Shown piece by piece: positions 27,712 through 36,925 of a stretch of DNA of 64,000 nt (the stretch's first letter is position 1; each line of letters opens with the position of its first letter). Source of the DNA: Alteromonas sp. 1_MG-2023 (lineage in GTDB: Bacteria > Pseudomonadota > Gammaproteobacteria > Enterobacterales > Alteromonadaceae); assembly GCF_030547075.1 (NCBI RefSeq), contig NZ_JAUOQH010000001.1, positions 124,001-188,000 on the forward strand, given 5' to 3'. Made by a program: the position numbers and the translations under genes. The notes under the pieces were generated by a model. It searched no databases, was not told the DNA's origin, and was given only the letters and a program-made list of their open reading frames with translations.

Positions 27712-28248
27712 CTACCCGTTAAATGTACCGCGAATAGGGTAATCATTTTCTGGGTCTCGAATGAACTCCAAACCTGACACAAGCTGCTCTAAATCTGGAC
27801 GTACAAACGGTGCGTTTGCCAACTCACAAATTTGGATAGTGTTGTCTTGATTTAGGATGAATAATGCAGGCTCAGCAAAATTATGATCGGTTTCTTTCGC
27901 GCTTCTAGGCTCAGAAATATATAAGCCCAACTCTTTCATATCTGCTTCGCTTAAACCATAAGCAATCGGGAATGAAATTGATAAGTCGTCTAGATGTTCT
28001 TCAAGCTGAGATTGACTGTCTGCAGATACTGCAATCAAATCAACGCCTAGCTCTAACAAACGCCCTTTATAGTCTTCAAGCGCATTTAAATACTTAGTAC
28101 AAATTGGACAGTGTTTGCCACGGTAAACAACCACCATCTTCCAGTCACAACCTTCACGTTTGTTACTTAGTGAAACGGCCTCACCAGAATCCAGTGTTAC
28201 CTGTACATCAGGAAATGAAGAATCAGGGTGTAGTTTTTGCGTATACAT
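27712..28248 (-). CDS. AhpC/TSA-type peroxiredoxin-like protein
   Basis: A 178-residue thioredoxin-fold protein. RGKHCPICTKYL places Cys47 and Cys50 in a CxxC arrangement at the position of the peroxidatic cysteine of peroxiredoxins, as in the AhpC/TSA-like redoxins of this size. No signal peptide. It is likely a thiol peroxidase or disulfide reductase in the cytoplasm. It is downstream of the M1 peptidase gene on the same strand but 137 bases away, so probably separately transcribed. Confidence 0.78.
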   Translation of the reverse strand: MYTQKLHPDSSFPDVQVTLDSGEAVSLSNKREGCDWKMVVVYRGKHCPICTKYLNALEDYKGRLLELGVDLIAVSADSQSQLEEHLDDLSISFPIAYGLSEADMKELGLYISEPRSAKETDHNFAEPALFILNQDNTIQICELANAPFVRPDLEQLVSGLEFIRDPENDYPIRGTFNG

Positions 28249-28385
28249 ACAATCTCCTTAATAGCGTATTGACTACGTGAGCCAATATCTTCCGTAAAAT
28301 AAGCCATTAGCAACACTAACAAACTCGCTAGTGTTACTAATGATACCTATTTAGTTCTACGCCTTAAGGCTTGTAAAGATCGCTT

Positions 28386-30317
28386 TTATTCAACAAAGCC
28401 TTGGTTGGCTCTGATGGTCAACGGGTGGTAACCCGGCTTTGCTTCTTCGAAAGCACGTTTTGCAAATGCTTTGCCTTCTGGGGTTTTCGAAAGCGCTCTA
28501 TAAAGCGGCTTAACTAACTTGTTGCGGCCAATTTTAACCAGGTATTCATACAAGCGGTCGTAGGCAGGTTTATATTCATTTGCTACCGCAATCATTAACC
28601 AACTATGGGCAATTTCGTTGTTTTGTGTTGTGGTTAGCGAGAACGCAGCATCTAGTGCAGCCAATTGTTCGGCTGAAAGTTCATTTGGCATATTGTTCAA
28701 GAAATACAACCATTCATGCACGGTCCATAGTTCGGTATCAATATTTACCGCTTCTACTTCACCGGCTAACCATGCATTGCGGGTTGCATCAATTTTATCA
28801 AACGCATCCGACTCTGGCACAGGTGCCCCTTCTGGAATGCCTGGTTCGAACACCCACGCATCAATGCGTGCTTTGCTTAACTTATCTGGGTATTGCACTA
28901 ATAACGTTTCATCTAGGTAGGCTAAGAACGTATCGGTAGTGATGCTTTTAAACTCGAAGTCTTCAAAGTACTGCATTAGAAAAGCATCGAAATTCTCACG
29001 ACCAATTTTGTTTTCAATTTCACGTAAAAAAAGCGCGCCTTTTTCGTAAGGAATGTTAGAGAAAACATCGTCTGGATTTCTACCGCGAAGGTCGATAGCT
29101 AAAATTTCATCTTCTTCGTTTAGGGCTTCAATGTCGTTTTGTAAATCTTGATACCCTAGAACGGCTTCTTTTTTAAATCGGTCGTGGCCGTATATCATTT
29201 CCATAATGCGGTAGGTTAAATAAGTAGTGAAACCTTCGTTTAACCATAGGTCACGCCAAGTCGCATTGGTAACCGTGTTACCCGACCAACTGTGTGCCAA
29301 CTCATGGGCAATCAGCGACACTAAGCTTTTATCACCGGCGATCACTGTGGGGGTAATAAACGATAAACGAGGGTTTTCCATGCCACCAAATGGGAAAGAA
29401 GGCGGTAAGATCAGTAGGTCGTAACGATCCCATTGATACGGACCATAGGTTTTTTCCGTTACTTCTAACATGGCTTCGGTATCTTCGAATTCTTTCGCCG
29501 CCGCATCTAACACGCTAGGCTCGGCATAAACACCGGTACGCTCACCCATTGACTTAAATTTCAAATCACCAATAGCCAATGCAATTAAATAAGAAGGTAC
29601 AGGTTGCGGCATCGTAAACGAGTATTCACCATCGCGAGCCGTCGTTGGGTCATTTGAAGCACTCATCACGGCCAACAAGGCTTCAGGAGTGTGGATAGTG
29701 GCGGTATAGGTTACTCGTACTTGTGGTGAGTCTTGTAGCGGAATGAAGCTTCTTGCGTGCATAGCTTGCGCTTGGGTAAACAAGAATGGATGCTGCTTGC
29801 CTGCGGTTTGTGCTGGCGTTAACCACTGTACACCCGACGCATTTGGCGAAGTTGAATAGGCAATGGTTAGCTTATCTGCCCCTTCAGGTAGTGTAACCGA
29901 CAGCGGTGTACCAAGTTCAGGATCGGTTTCGCCCATATCGTAAGAAACCGCTTCGCCATTGACTGTTACCGAGGTGATATCTAAAGCGCGAGTATCTAAA
30001 ATAACGGTATTGAAGGTAGGCTCGCTACGTTTAACTGTAAGCGTGGCAGTACCGGATAATTTTGACGTTTCAAAATCTGCGGTTAAGTCTAAATCTAAGT
30101 GGGTTACTCGTACTTCTGATGGGTTGGCAAATGAATGGTAATCTTTGCCCGCTTCAATTTCAGACATCACATCCACTTTAGACACTGCGCTCTCGGCAGC
30201 AATTTTGCTGTCCGCGCTATCAGAAACCGCTGATGGAGTTTTAGTTTCTTGCGAAGATTGTTCGCTGCACGCAAACAACATTGGGGCACAAATGGCTACC
30301 CAGCCTATATTCTTCAT
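28386..30317 (-). CDS. M1 family aminopeptidase lipoprotein (LTA4H-like)
   Basis: A 643-residue zinc metallopeptidase. The N-terminus is a lipoprotein signal (LFACSE, Cys17), followed by a low-complexity Ser/Ala/Lys linker to about residue 55. The catalytic domain shows FGGMENP (substrate-binding loop) and HELAHSWSGN with the third zinc ligand in WLNEGFTTYL (about residues 338-361). The C-terminal helical domain (PEGAPVP...WLMIAVANEYKPAYDRLYEYLVKIGRNKLVKPLY) resembles the leukotriene A4 hydrolase type, as in the Colwellia cold-active aminopeptidase. It should trim N-terminal residues from peptides at the periplasmic face of the outer membrane. Confidence 0.9.
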   Translation of the reverse strand: MKNIGWVAICAPMLFACSEQSSQETKTPSAVSDSADSKIAAESAVSKVDVMSEIEAGKDYHSFANPSEVRVTHLDLDLTADFETSKLSGTATLTVKRSEPTFNTVILDTRALDITSVTVNGEAVSYDMGETDPELGTPLSVTLPEGADKLTIAYSTSPNASGVQWLTPAQTAGKQHPFLFTQAQAMHARSFIPLQDSPQVRVTYTATIHTPEALLAVMSASNDPTTARDGEYSFTMPQPVPSYLIALAIGDLKFKSMGERTGVYAEPSVLDAAAKEFEDTEAMLEVTEKTYGPYQWDRYDLLILPPSFPFGGMENPRLSFITPTVIAGDKSLVSLIAHELAHSWSGNTVTNATWRDLWLNEGFTTYLTYRIMEMIYGHDRFKKEAVLGYQDLQNDIEALNEEDEILAIDLRGRNPDDVFSNIPYEKGALFLREIENKIGRENFDAFLMQYFEDFEFKSITTDTFLAYLDETLLVQYPDKLSKARIDAWVFEPGIPEGAPVPESDAFDKIDATRNAWLAGEVEAVNIDTELWTVHEWLYFLNNMPNELSAEQLAALDAAFSLTTTQNNEIAHSWLMIAVANEYKPAYDRLYEYLVKIGRNKLVKPLYRALSKTPEGKAFAKRAFEEAKPGYHPLTIRANQGFVE

Positions 30318-30440
30318 AATACTTCCTGTTATTTTTCTGTCTTACTCATAATTCTGTCTTATCTATAATAACAAAGAAGTCCCCTAATGCTTAAGCTCTA
30401 AACGACAAGCAACGACACTAGCGGTTAAATTGAAGTTTTC

Positions 30441-30490
30441 CCCCTCCTCTACCTCAAATCTGCAATGCAGATTATTTGGTGAGGGAGGGA
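30441..30490. repeat. Long imperfect hairpin between ohr and the M1 gene
   Basis: An inner stem AATCTGC/GCAGATT (30457-30463 with 30467-30473) is extended by partly paired CCCTCC...GGGAGGG arms. It lies after the ohr stop codon on the minus strand. There is no T run, so it may be a processing or attenuation hairpin or a REP-like element. Confidence 0.45.
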
Positions 30491-30505
30491 GCAAGTAGTA
30501 GGCCT

Positions 30506-30934
30506 TTACGCTAGTGAAATTTGCACATCAATGTTGCCACGGGTGGCATTTGAATATGGGCAAACTTGGTGTGCTTTAGCCACTAGGCTTTCTGCTGTAG
30601 ATTTTTCCATATCCCCTAAATCAACGCTTAGTTTTACTGCGATAGCAAAACCTACCTCGATAGGACCAATCGATACATCACCTGTTACGCTGATATCGCT
30701 ACCTAATTTAACTTTTTCAGCCGCAGCAACATGTTTGAGTGCGCCAATAAAGCAGGCTGAATATCCAGCGGCAAACATTTGTTCAGGATTAGTACCGCTT
30801 CCACCTGCCCCACCTAATTCTTTTGGTGTTGATAGGGTAACATCTAAACTTCCGTCGCTCGTTTTAGCCGTACCTTCACGACCACCTGTTGCTGTTGCAG
30901 TGCCGGTATAAACCACTTGTTGAAGTGTATGCAT
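30506..30934 (-). CDS. ohr: Organic hydroperoxide resistance protein
   Basis: A 142-residue OsmC/Ohr-fold thiol peroxidase reducing organic and fatty-acid hydroperoxides with lipoyl-linked electrons. The two redox cysteines are present: Cys61 ([15 protein letters not shown]) and Cys125 ([16 protein letters not shown]). Length is standard for Ohr rather than OsmC. It is divergent from an OhrR-type gene, the usual arrangement, with paired palindromes between them. Confidence 0.93.
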   Translation of the reverse strand: MHTLQQVVYTGTATATGGREGTAKTSDGSLDVTLSTPKELGGAGGSGTNPEQMFAAGYSACFIGALKHVAAAEKVKLGSDISVTGDVSIGPIEVGFAIAVKLSVDLGDMEKSTAESLVAKAHQVCPYSNATRGNIDVQISLA

Positions 30935-31012
30935 AATATAAATCCTCGTTTGCTTCGCTCAACGTGAGCATTCTTTATTAAATTGAGATTGCGAATAGAA
31001 AATGCAACTTAC

Positions 31013-31072
31013 TTTGCATGCAAAATAAATTAACACTAATGCGACTTGTAGATCAAGTCCTTTGCATGCAAA
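31013..31072. promoter_or_regulatory. Paired OhrR operators in the ohr/ohrR divergent region
   Basis: The perfect 12-bp palindrome TTTGCATGCAAA occurs twice (31013-31024 and 31061-31072), both followed by AATA. They start 48 bases apart between the divergent genes. The arrangement suits a dimer bound at each promoter, repressing ohr and its own gene until Cys oxidation releases it. Confidence 0.65.
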
Positions 31073-31111
31073 ATATTAATTATTCTGTTTCTCTCAATTT
31101 TAGGAACGCTT

Positions 31112-31576
31112 ATGTCTGACAAAGCTAGGCTTGATGAACTTGCACCCGATACGCTTAAATTAGAAAGCCAGTTATGCCATCGCTTTTACACCCTATCTAA
31201 TGCGTTTACTCGCGCCTATCGCCCGCTGCTTAAAAACCTTGATATTACCTATCCTCAATATGTAGTGATGATGGCCTTGTGGGAACAATCAAATATCACC
31301 ATTGCCGAATTGCTCGATAAAACCGTTATCGATGGCGGAGCTATGACGCTAATTTTAAAAAAGCTAGAACAGAAAGGTTTGTTAAACGTTGTTAAAGATG
31401 AACATGACAAGCGCGTACGCCGAGTGGTGCTGTCGAAAGCAGGTAAAGATGCCAAAGTAAGCGCACGTGAGGTGCCAGCGCAAATGCTATGTAAGCTAGA
31501 TGGCATGTCTAACGCTGAGGCAAAGCAATTAGTTGTGCTAATGGATAAGCTGCAAGGATGTTTTAACGCAGGTTAA
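31112..31576 (+). CDS. ohrR: MarR family peroxide-sensing repressor
   Basis: A 154-residue winged-helix protein. The N-terminal helix carries a reactive-type cysteine (Cys22 in LESQLCHRFYTLSNAFTRAYRPLLKNL), as in OhrR, and TYPQYVVMMALWE follows. The DNA-binding core is ITIAELLDKTVIDGGAMTLILKKLEQKGLL and the wing is DKRVRRVVLSKAG. It would repress ohr and itself and be inactivated by oxidation of the cysteine. Other cysteines are few, with one near the C-terminus (LQGCFNAG) that could be the second partner of a 2-Cys mechanism. Confidence 0.88.
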   Translation: MSDKARLDELAPDTLKLESQLCHRFYTLSNAFTRAYRPLLKNLDITYPQYVVMMALWEQSNITIAELLDKTVIDGGAMTLILKKLEQKGLLNVVKDEHDKRVRRVVLSKAGKDAKVSAREVPAQMLCKLDGMSNAEAKQLVVLMDKLQGCFNAG

Positions 31577-31781
31577 GAATACTACTCATTAATAAGTTCG
31601 ACCATGTTGCCCTCACGCTTTTGGTAACCGCAAATATGTTACAGTAACGCGCAGAATAAGGTCGAGAAATAAGCTCGTGATATGATATGTCACTGCGATA
31701 CGGGACTGCGATCACAGAGCCCGAAATAGAACAAAAATTAAAAATACGAAATAAGAAAAATATGAAAAACGAGACAAATTA

Positions 31782-32768
31782 ATGAATAACTGTTTTTTTC
31801 GAACATGTCTTTTACGAGCCTGGCTTCTAACTGCATTAATCTGTAGCCCTTCCGTTTTCGCCCAATGGCATTACGGTGAAGCGGATATTATGGGCACTAA
31901 CATCGAAGTTCAGGTATGGGCCGAGAGTAAAGATGTGGGCGATGCCGCCATTGCTAAAGTGTTTGAGCAAATGGAAGCCGTTAACCAGTTGATGAGTCCT
32001 TATATCCCATCCAGTAATCTAGCGATAGTGAACCGAGACGCCGCGAATGAGCCGGTGGTTGTTGATGACGCGCTTTTTCGTCTTATCAAAGAAGCACAAG
32101 CTTTTAGCGAGCTAACCCACGGCGCTTTCGATATCACTTTCGCCAGTATTGGTTTTATGTATGACTACCGTCATAAAGCCAAGCCTAATCAGCAATCCAT
32201 TGAAGCGGCACTAGACGCGGTAAACTATCATCATATAGTACTTAATGAGGCTGAACATTCGGTTAGTTTCAAACACGAAAATGTGAAAATAGATTTAGGC
32301 GGAATAGCGAAAGGCTATGCCGTAGATATCTCTATTGAAGCCTTAGCCGATATGGGAATTGAACATGCGTTGGTAACCGCTGGGGGAGATACCCGCTTAT
32401 TGGGTGACCGACGCGGGCGCCCTTGGATGGTAGGTATACGCGATCCTAGAGATGAAACTCGCCAAGCGGTGACATTGCCATTAGCAGACGCGGCTATTTC
32501 TACCTCCGGTGATTACGAACGGTATTTTGAAGAAAATGGCACCCGTTACCATCATATCCTGTCACCTAAAACGGGAAAATCAGCGAACGAAGTACAGTCG
32601 GTATCCATTATAGGGCCGTCGAGTACAATCAACGACGGGCTTTCAACCTCAGTATTTGTGCTTGGAGTAGTAGAAGGTATTACGTTGATTAACACGCTGC
32701 CTGACTATGAAGCAATTGTGCTGGATAAGCATCGCAAACTTCATTATTCGACAGGCCTTACTCAATAA
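31782..32768 (+). CDS. apbE: FAD:protein FMN transferase ApbE
   Basis: A 328-residue periplasmic enzyme that attaches FMN from FAD to Ser/Thr in extracytoplasmic proteins. A signal peptide (cut near VFAQ, about 27-28) lacks a lipobox. Motifs present: MGTNIEVQVW, HGAFDITF, DLGGIAKGYAVD, TAGGDTRLLG, STSGDYERYF, HHILSPKTG and the metal-binding DGLSTSVFVLG. All are expected of an active ApbE. In this window one protein, DUF3570 (43.6-44.7 kb), carries a DxxSGAS segment of the kind ApbE modifies. It converges with the DUF1501-like gene. Confidence 0.92.
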   Translation: MNNCFFRTCLLRAWLLTALICSPSVFAQWHYGEADIMGTNIEVQVWAESKDVGDAAIAKVFEQMEAVNQLMSPYIPSSNLAIVNRDAANEPVVVDDALFRLIKEAQAFSELTHGAFDITFASIGFMYDYRHKAKPNQQSIEAALDAVNYHHIVLNEAEHSVSFKHENVKIDLGGIAKGYAVDISIEALADMGIEHALVTAGGDTRLLGDRRGRPWMVGIRDPRDETRQAVTLPLADAAISTSGDYERYFEENGTRYHHILSPKTGKSANEVQSVSIIGPSSTINDGLSTSVFVLGVVEGITLINTLPDYEAIVLDKHRKLHYSTGLTQ

Positions 32769-32813
32769 ATAAAGCACTAGACTAACTTATCCATTCTTTA
32801 AGGTGCAGCCTTG

Positions 32814-34433
32814 CTAAATCACCCCATTCACTATCGGTTCGAACGCAGTAAGGCTGTCCATTAATGTGCTATTACCTAAGCCATGACTTGGAAATAATTG
32901 AGCAAATTGGCCTTGCTCTCCGTGCAGCGCAAGGTAATTCAGCACAATAGTTTCCACCAGTAAGTTCACATTATTTGCCGCTGGAGTAGACGCGGTTTCT
33001 ACTGAACCGTCGGTACGCATATATCCAAGCTGCTGATGTTGCGCTTGAGCATCGGTGTTCGCACCAATAAGTTGAGGCGCGCCCCCTGGGTTGAAAACTA
33101 AGAAAAACGACGCCGAAGTAGACGAATTATCGCCAGTCCACACGCCTTTTCCGCGACCATTTTCAGAATCGTCTACCATGCCGTTACTAAACACCGAACC
33201 ATCGCTGCACACGTACATCATAAGTGGCGTACCTAACCGAGCTGCATATTCTAAACAAGCGCCCATACAGCGGCCTGCCCGTCTGTCGCGAATTTCTCCC
33301 GTGGCTCGACTGCCATCGTGATAATCAAACCCGCCCATGGTAATGGTGCCTGCGCCGGCAAACCCATTCATGACCAGTTTCATTACAGATGCGGTCTTTC
33401 TAAACTCGCTGTCACCGTTAAATTCTTCTTCGGTAAATATTCCTGAGTCGCCTACAATGTCCGTATCTAACTCAGGGTTTAAGGTAGTCGGATCGCCAAA
33501 ACGATCAGTAATATCTGCACTTTTCACGTAACCGCAGCGCACCATTTCTTTTACTACTTCATCTGAGCTAATCTTGGTGTCTACATTGTTAAGCTTCATG
33601 TCACTAATACGGGAAATTGACTCCATAACAGCCACAGAGTCTTCTTGACTAAGCAGCCCCACTAAGTCGCCGGTATCTACAAGACCGGTCACATCAGAGG
33701 GGCGGTCAATTTTAGTGGGTCTCGCTGAGGCATCTATCATGGCAGATGGCGCCATTGAATTCCCACCCGAGTCACTATTACGAGAGCCAACAAGCTGCAA
33801 CAATGAGCCATCGGCGCCCGCGCGATTAATGCCGTACATAGGGTTATGCGGGTTATTGCCCGTGTCGTTTTCCGAGCGTGCGGGAATAACGGCACCGTTA
33901 ATATTCGCCCTGTTAGTTACGCTTACTTTATCTAAAATACCTTGTAAAAAAGCACTGTCGCTGTGAAAAGCGAGCCCCAACTCGTTGTTTATGTAATCCG
34001 ATAAACCGGTGTCTGAGTTTGCTATTGAAGGTACCATATCGCCCGGTAAACCTTGTCTGCTATAACCCGCCGTACTTAGAAAGTCGAGTTGACCGCCACG
34101 TCCACCCACCAGCACATTAGACCCAGCCACATTAGCGCCACCTGCTAGGTCAAATACAATAAAAGGTATTTTACCCGCGCCTTGAGAAGCAATCCCGCAG
34201 GTTGCTTTCAATGCCTCTAAATCAGCAGATAAAGACGCATGCGCCTTTTTAGGGTTAGCAAAAAGACTTAACGCTGAGCCCCCCAACACTGTCGCCGCAC
34301 CGGTACAAAAACCTTGGGCAATAAATTCCCGCCGAGTAACAGGCTTACTGTGATCTAAGTGATACAGAGGAGCATCGGCACATGCCGCTTGTTTTGGACG
34401 CTTTTTGAAAAAGTGTGAAGTTAGTTTTGCCAT
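32814..34433 (-). CDS. Tat-exported DUF1501-like protein
   Basis: A 539-residue protein with a Tat-type leader: TRREFIAQGF (33-42) followed by GAATVLGGSALSLFA. The mature part has FIVFDLAGGANVAGSNVLVG, NPHNPMYGINR and TMGGFDYHDGSRATGEI, reminiscent of DUF1501 (a sulfatase-like fold that occurs beside DUF1549/1553/1592-type cytochrome proteins). It contains few cysteines and no CxxCH. As last gene of the minus-strand trio, it follows the LamG gene at eight bases, with AGGA eight bases before its start. Function unknown. Confidence 0.6.
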   Translation of the reverse strand: MAKLTSHFFKKRPKQAACADAPLYHLDHSKPVTRREFIAQGFCTGAATVLGGSALSLFANPKKAHASLSADLEALKATCGIASQGAGKIPFIVFDLAGGANVAGSNVLVGGRGGQLDFLSTAGYSRQGLPGDMVPSIANSDTGLSDYINNELGLAFHSDSAFLQGILDKVSVTNRANINGAVIPARSENDTGNNPHNPMYGINRAGADGSLLQLVGSRNSDSGGNSMAPSAMIDASARPTKIDRPSDVTGLVDTGDLVGLLSQEDSVAVMESISRISDMKLNNVDTKISSDEVVKEMVRCGYVKSADITDRFGDPTTLNPELDTDIVGDSGIFTEEEFNGDSEFRKTASVMKLVMNGFAGAGTITMGGFDYHDGSRATGEIRDRRAGRCMGACLEYAARLGTPLMMYVCSDGSVFSNGMVDDSENGRGKGVWTGDNSSTSASFFLVFNPGGAPQLIGANTDAQAQHQQLGYMRTDGSVETASTPAANNVNLLVETIVLNYLALHGEQGQFAQLFPSHGLGNSTLMDSLTAFEPIVNGVI

Positions 34434-34443
34434 GAAATTCGTC

Positions 34444-36924
34444 CTACTGTATCAACATAGTGGCACTGCCTAAAACGGCGGCGCAGCTGGCTTTAGCTAT
34501 CGTTTTCGTATATTGGGTGTCGCAACTACTTCCTGCACCACAAAGCGTTAATCGGTCTATCAGCAAATTAAGCTCGCCTCGAACAGCGGTTTCATCCGCT
34601 TGAGAGTCAATGTTGCTTAATAACATATTGCTGATGATAGGCGTGAGCACACCGTCTCGCGCGTCTCCCTCATAGGCTGAGCTTGCTGGAAGAGTAAAGT
34701 CAAAGTCGGGAAAATACGCATTACGTAAACTGTCCGTTTCTACCAGCGTGTCGCAGTAACGAATGGCAAGCTGAGTTATTCCCATCTGATTAGATGCTAA
34801 GAAGCTGCTAATATCTGTTACCGAGGGCAACTGTTGTTTGAGTTGTATGAAGGTATCGTTAATCGTAGGCGTATTCATGGGAACCGTGGTTAACACCGAC
34901 ATAGTCGCATTAATTTCTGCGAAGTGCTTAGTGCCAATATCTGACTGCGGCTCAAGATCAGATGACTCTGCTGGCGACGCAGGAAGTGCTTCCACCACTA
35001 TGTTTTGATTGTCGCCCAATACTTCAAACGTTAAGAAAAACTCGTCTAGTTCAGGGCCCTTTTCTAGTGGAATAATAGTGCCTTGGCGCGACAATGCGAT
35101 TCCGCTTTGAGCATCGTAATTTGTATCTGAAATTTGAGTATTTAAGGTTGAAAACACCTGACCTGACGATGATTCTCTGCCGTTAAGACCAATACGCATT
35201 CCTGCTAATGAAATGTCAGGTATTTGAGCACTACTATCAAGAGAGATGAAGAAAGGTTCTGCAAAAAGATAGCTATATGAATCGTATTGACTGACTTCAA
35301 ACACAATGTAGCTCTGCGGCACGTCAATTAACTCACTGACACCGAATAGTAGGTAATATTGTTGCCCCACTCCCGCGTCAAAATTCGTTAAAATTTCATC
35401 ATCAGACAACGTTCGGTTATGGATGGCAACCATTCTGATGGTTCCCGCCCAAGGTGCTTCTCCTGACACTTCACTGCCTAGCACGAATGCGAAACTATCG
35501 TCCCAGTCAGTTAAATTCGTACCTTCAACATTGTCGCCGTCTTTAGCCAATTCACCATTAACATAAATGCGGCGACGATTATTAGCATCGTAATTAACTA
35601 CTACGTGCTGCAGCGCGGCTTGCAATACTTCATCGGCATCATCGGTCGATAGCGCGGGCTCTCCGTTAATATCGGTATTTCCAGTACGCAACAACATATC
35701 GTAATTATAAAGCGTTTGCCCTAGGGTAAAATTACGACGATCTTTACCCCCTGAATAGCTAACAATGCGTGCAGGCCCTTCTTGCGTAACGTTGGCTGGG
35801 GCAACCCACGCTTCAATAGCAAACTCTCCACTGCCTAAAATAAGGTCGTAAAGTTTCTTGCTATTCGTTGTACTGCCCTGTGCTTTTCCTTCCGCTAACT
35901 GAATGCCATAACCGCCTACCCAGTCGTAACTGCCAGACAAGGTTAAATCTAATGCCGGATCAACACCGGATGTATCAAAAGCAGTATTGCCGGTTCCGGC
36001 TTTAAATTCCCATTTAGCAATCGTGTTTTGTTCAAAACGTCCTCCACCACTGGCTAACGTCCCATCAAATAAAGAAACCGCATTTGAATTAACTAAACTC
36101 TCATCTAGCTCTGTGGTTTCAATGCCCTCAGCCATGGCGGCAATAGCGTCTTCAAGTGATTCGCCATCTTGGTCACAATTACTCCAGCAGTTGTGAAATT
36201 CATCTCTAAGACGCACAACAAAACGTGAGTCGCTTGGAGTAGTCAAATTCATTCTATCTTTAGCTGCTTCATAAGCCTCATCAATATCGCTAGACGAGAA
36301 AAAAGGAGAGATAGGTATAGTGGCGCTATTGGTGTGACAACTTGCACAGAAATTTTCTAGTAAAGGATAAACCGTGCTTTCAAATAAAGCGGCGCTTTCT
36401 GGAAAGTTCTTTGTTGAGCCCGGCGACTTGGTAGTGGGCGCTTGAAGTTCTATTTCGGTAGCCTGATTCTGTTGTTCAGACTCACTTGCCCAATCAGAAA
36501 TCCACGTTGTTAAAATGTCGGCGCAGGCGGTATCGCTGGTTAGCCAACAATTATGTCCACCAGCTACTTTCGTGACTAAAAGAGATTCGCTGGGCTGACT
36601 TAAATTAACTAATGTTCCTGTATCGGCGTAAGCAAGGTTTATATCGTCATTGCGTGCAAAAGTGGGAGACTGTGCCCCCTGCGTATGACAAGCACCGCAA
36701 CGGTCTGTGGTAGCAATATTATCCCATAATGCGCGTTTAAAATTGGCAACATCGTCGGTACTCGCAGCCGGCCCTGTATAATTTACGACGGGTTGCTCGG
36801 TAGCAGGTGGAAGCGGGTTAGTTTCAACTTGTGTTTCACTGCCGCCACAGGCTGCTAACAATACAGTTAGCATGGTTGCGACTATATTTCGCCACTGCAG
36901 TTTCCTTACATTTGCTTGGGGCAT
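34444..36924 (-). CDS. Lipoprotein with two CxxCH motifs and a LamG-like domain
   Basis: An 826-residue lipoprotein (LLAAC, Cys26). An N-terminal cytochrome-like part has CGACH (76-80) and CASCH (193-197), so two c-type hemes may be attached. Residues of about 285-500 match a LamG/jellyroll fold (FAIEAWVAPANVT, DRRNFTLGQTLYNYDMLLRTG, HVVVNYDANNRRRIYVNGEL, IRMVAIHNRTLSDDEI). The C-terminal part, with several Cys, is unassigned. The start is one base after the upstream gene's stop, with AAGGAG six bases before it. Related proteins in Planctomycetes pair with DUF1501 proteins, which fits the neighbour. Confidence 0.75.
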   Translation of the reverse strand: MPQANVRKLQWRNIVATMLTVLLAACGGSETQVETNPLPPATEQPVVNYTGPAASTDDVANFKRALWDNIATTDRCGACHTQGAQSPTFARNDDINLAYADTGTLVNLSQPSESLLVTKVAGGHNCWLTSDTACADILTTWISDWASESEQQNQATEIELQAPTTKSPGSTKNFPESAALFESTVYPLLENFCASCHTNSATIPISPFFSSSDIDEAYEAAKDRMNLTTPSDSRFVVRLRDEFHNCWSNCDQDGESLEDAIAAMAEGIETTELDESLVNSNAVSLFDGTLASGGGRFEQNTIAKWEFKAGTGNTAFDTSGVDPALDLTLSGSYDWVGGYGIQLAEGKAQGSTTNSKKLYDLILGSGEFAIEAWVAPANVTQEGPARIVSYSGGKDRRNFTLGQTLYNYDMLLRTGNTDINGEPALSTDDADEVLQAALQHVVVNYDANNRRRIYVNGELAKDGDNVEGTNLTDWDDSFAFVLGSEVSGEAPWAGTIRMVAIHNRTLSDDEILTNFDAGVGQQYYLLFGVSELIDVPQSYIVFEVSQYDSYSYLFAEPFFISLDSSAQIPDISLAGMRIGLNGRESSSGQVFSTLNTQISDTNYDAQSGIALSRQGTIIPLEKGPELDEFFLTFEVLGDNQNIVVEALPASPAESSDLEPQSDIGTKHFAEINATMSVLTTVPMNTPTINDTFIQLKQQLPSVTDISSFLASNQMGITQLAIRYCDTLVETDSLRNAYFPDFDFTLPASSAYEGDARDGVLTPIISNMLLSNIDSQADETAVRGELNLLIDRLTLCGAGSSCDTQYTKTIAKASCAAVLGSATMLIQ

Positions 36925-36925
36925 G

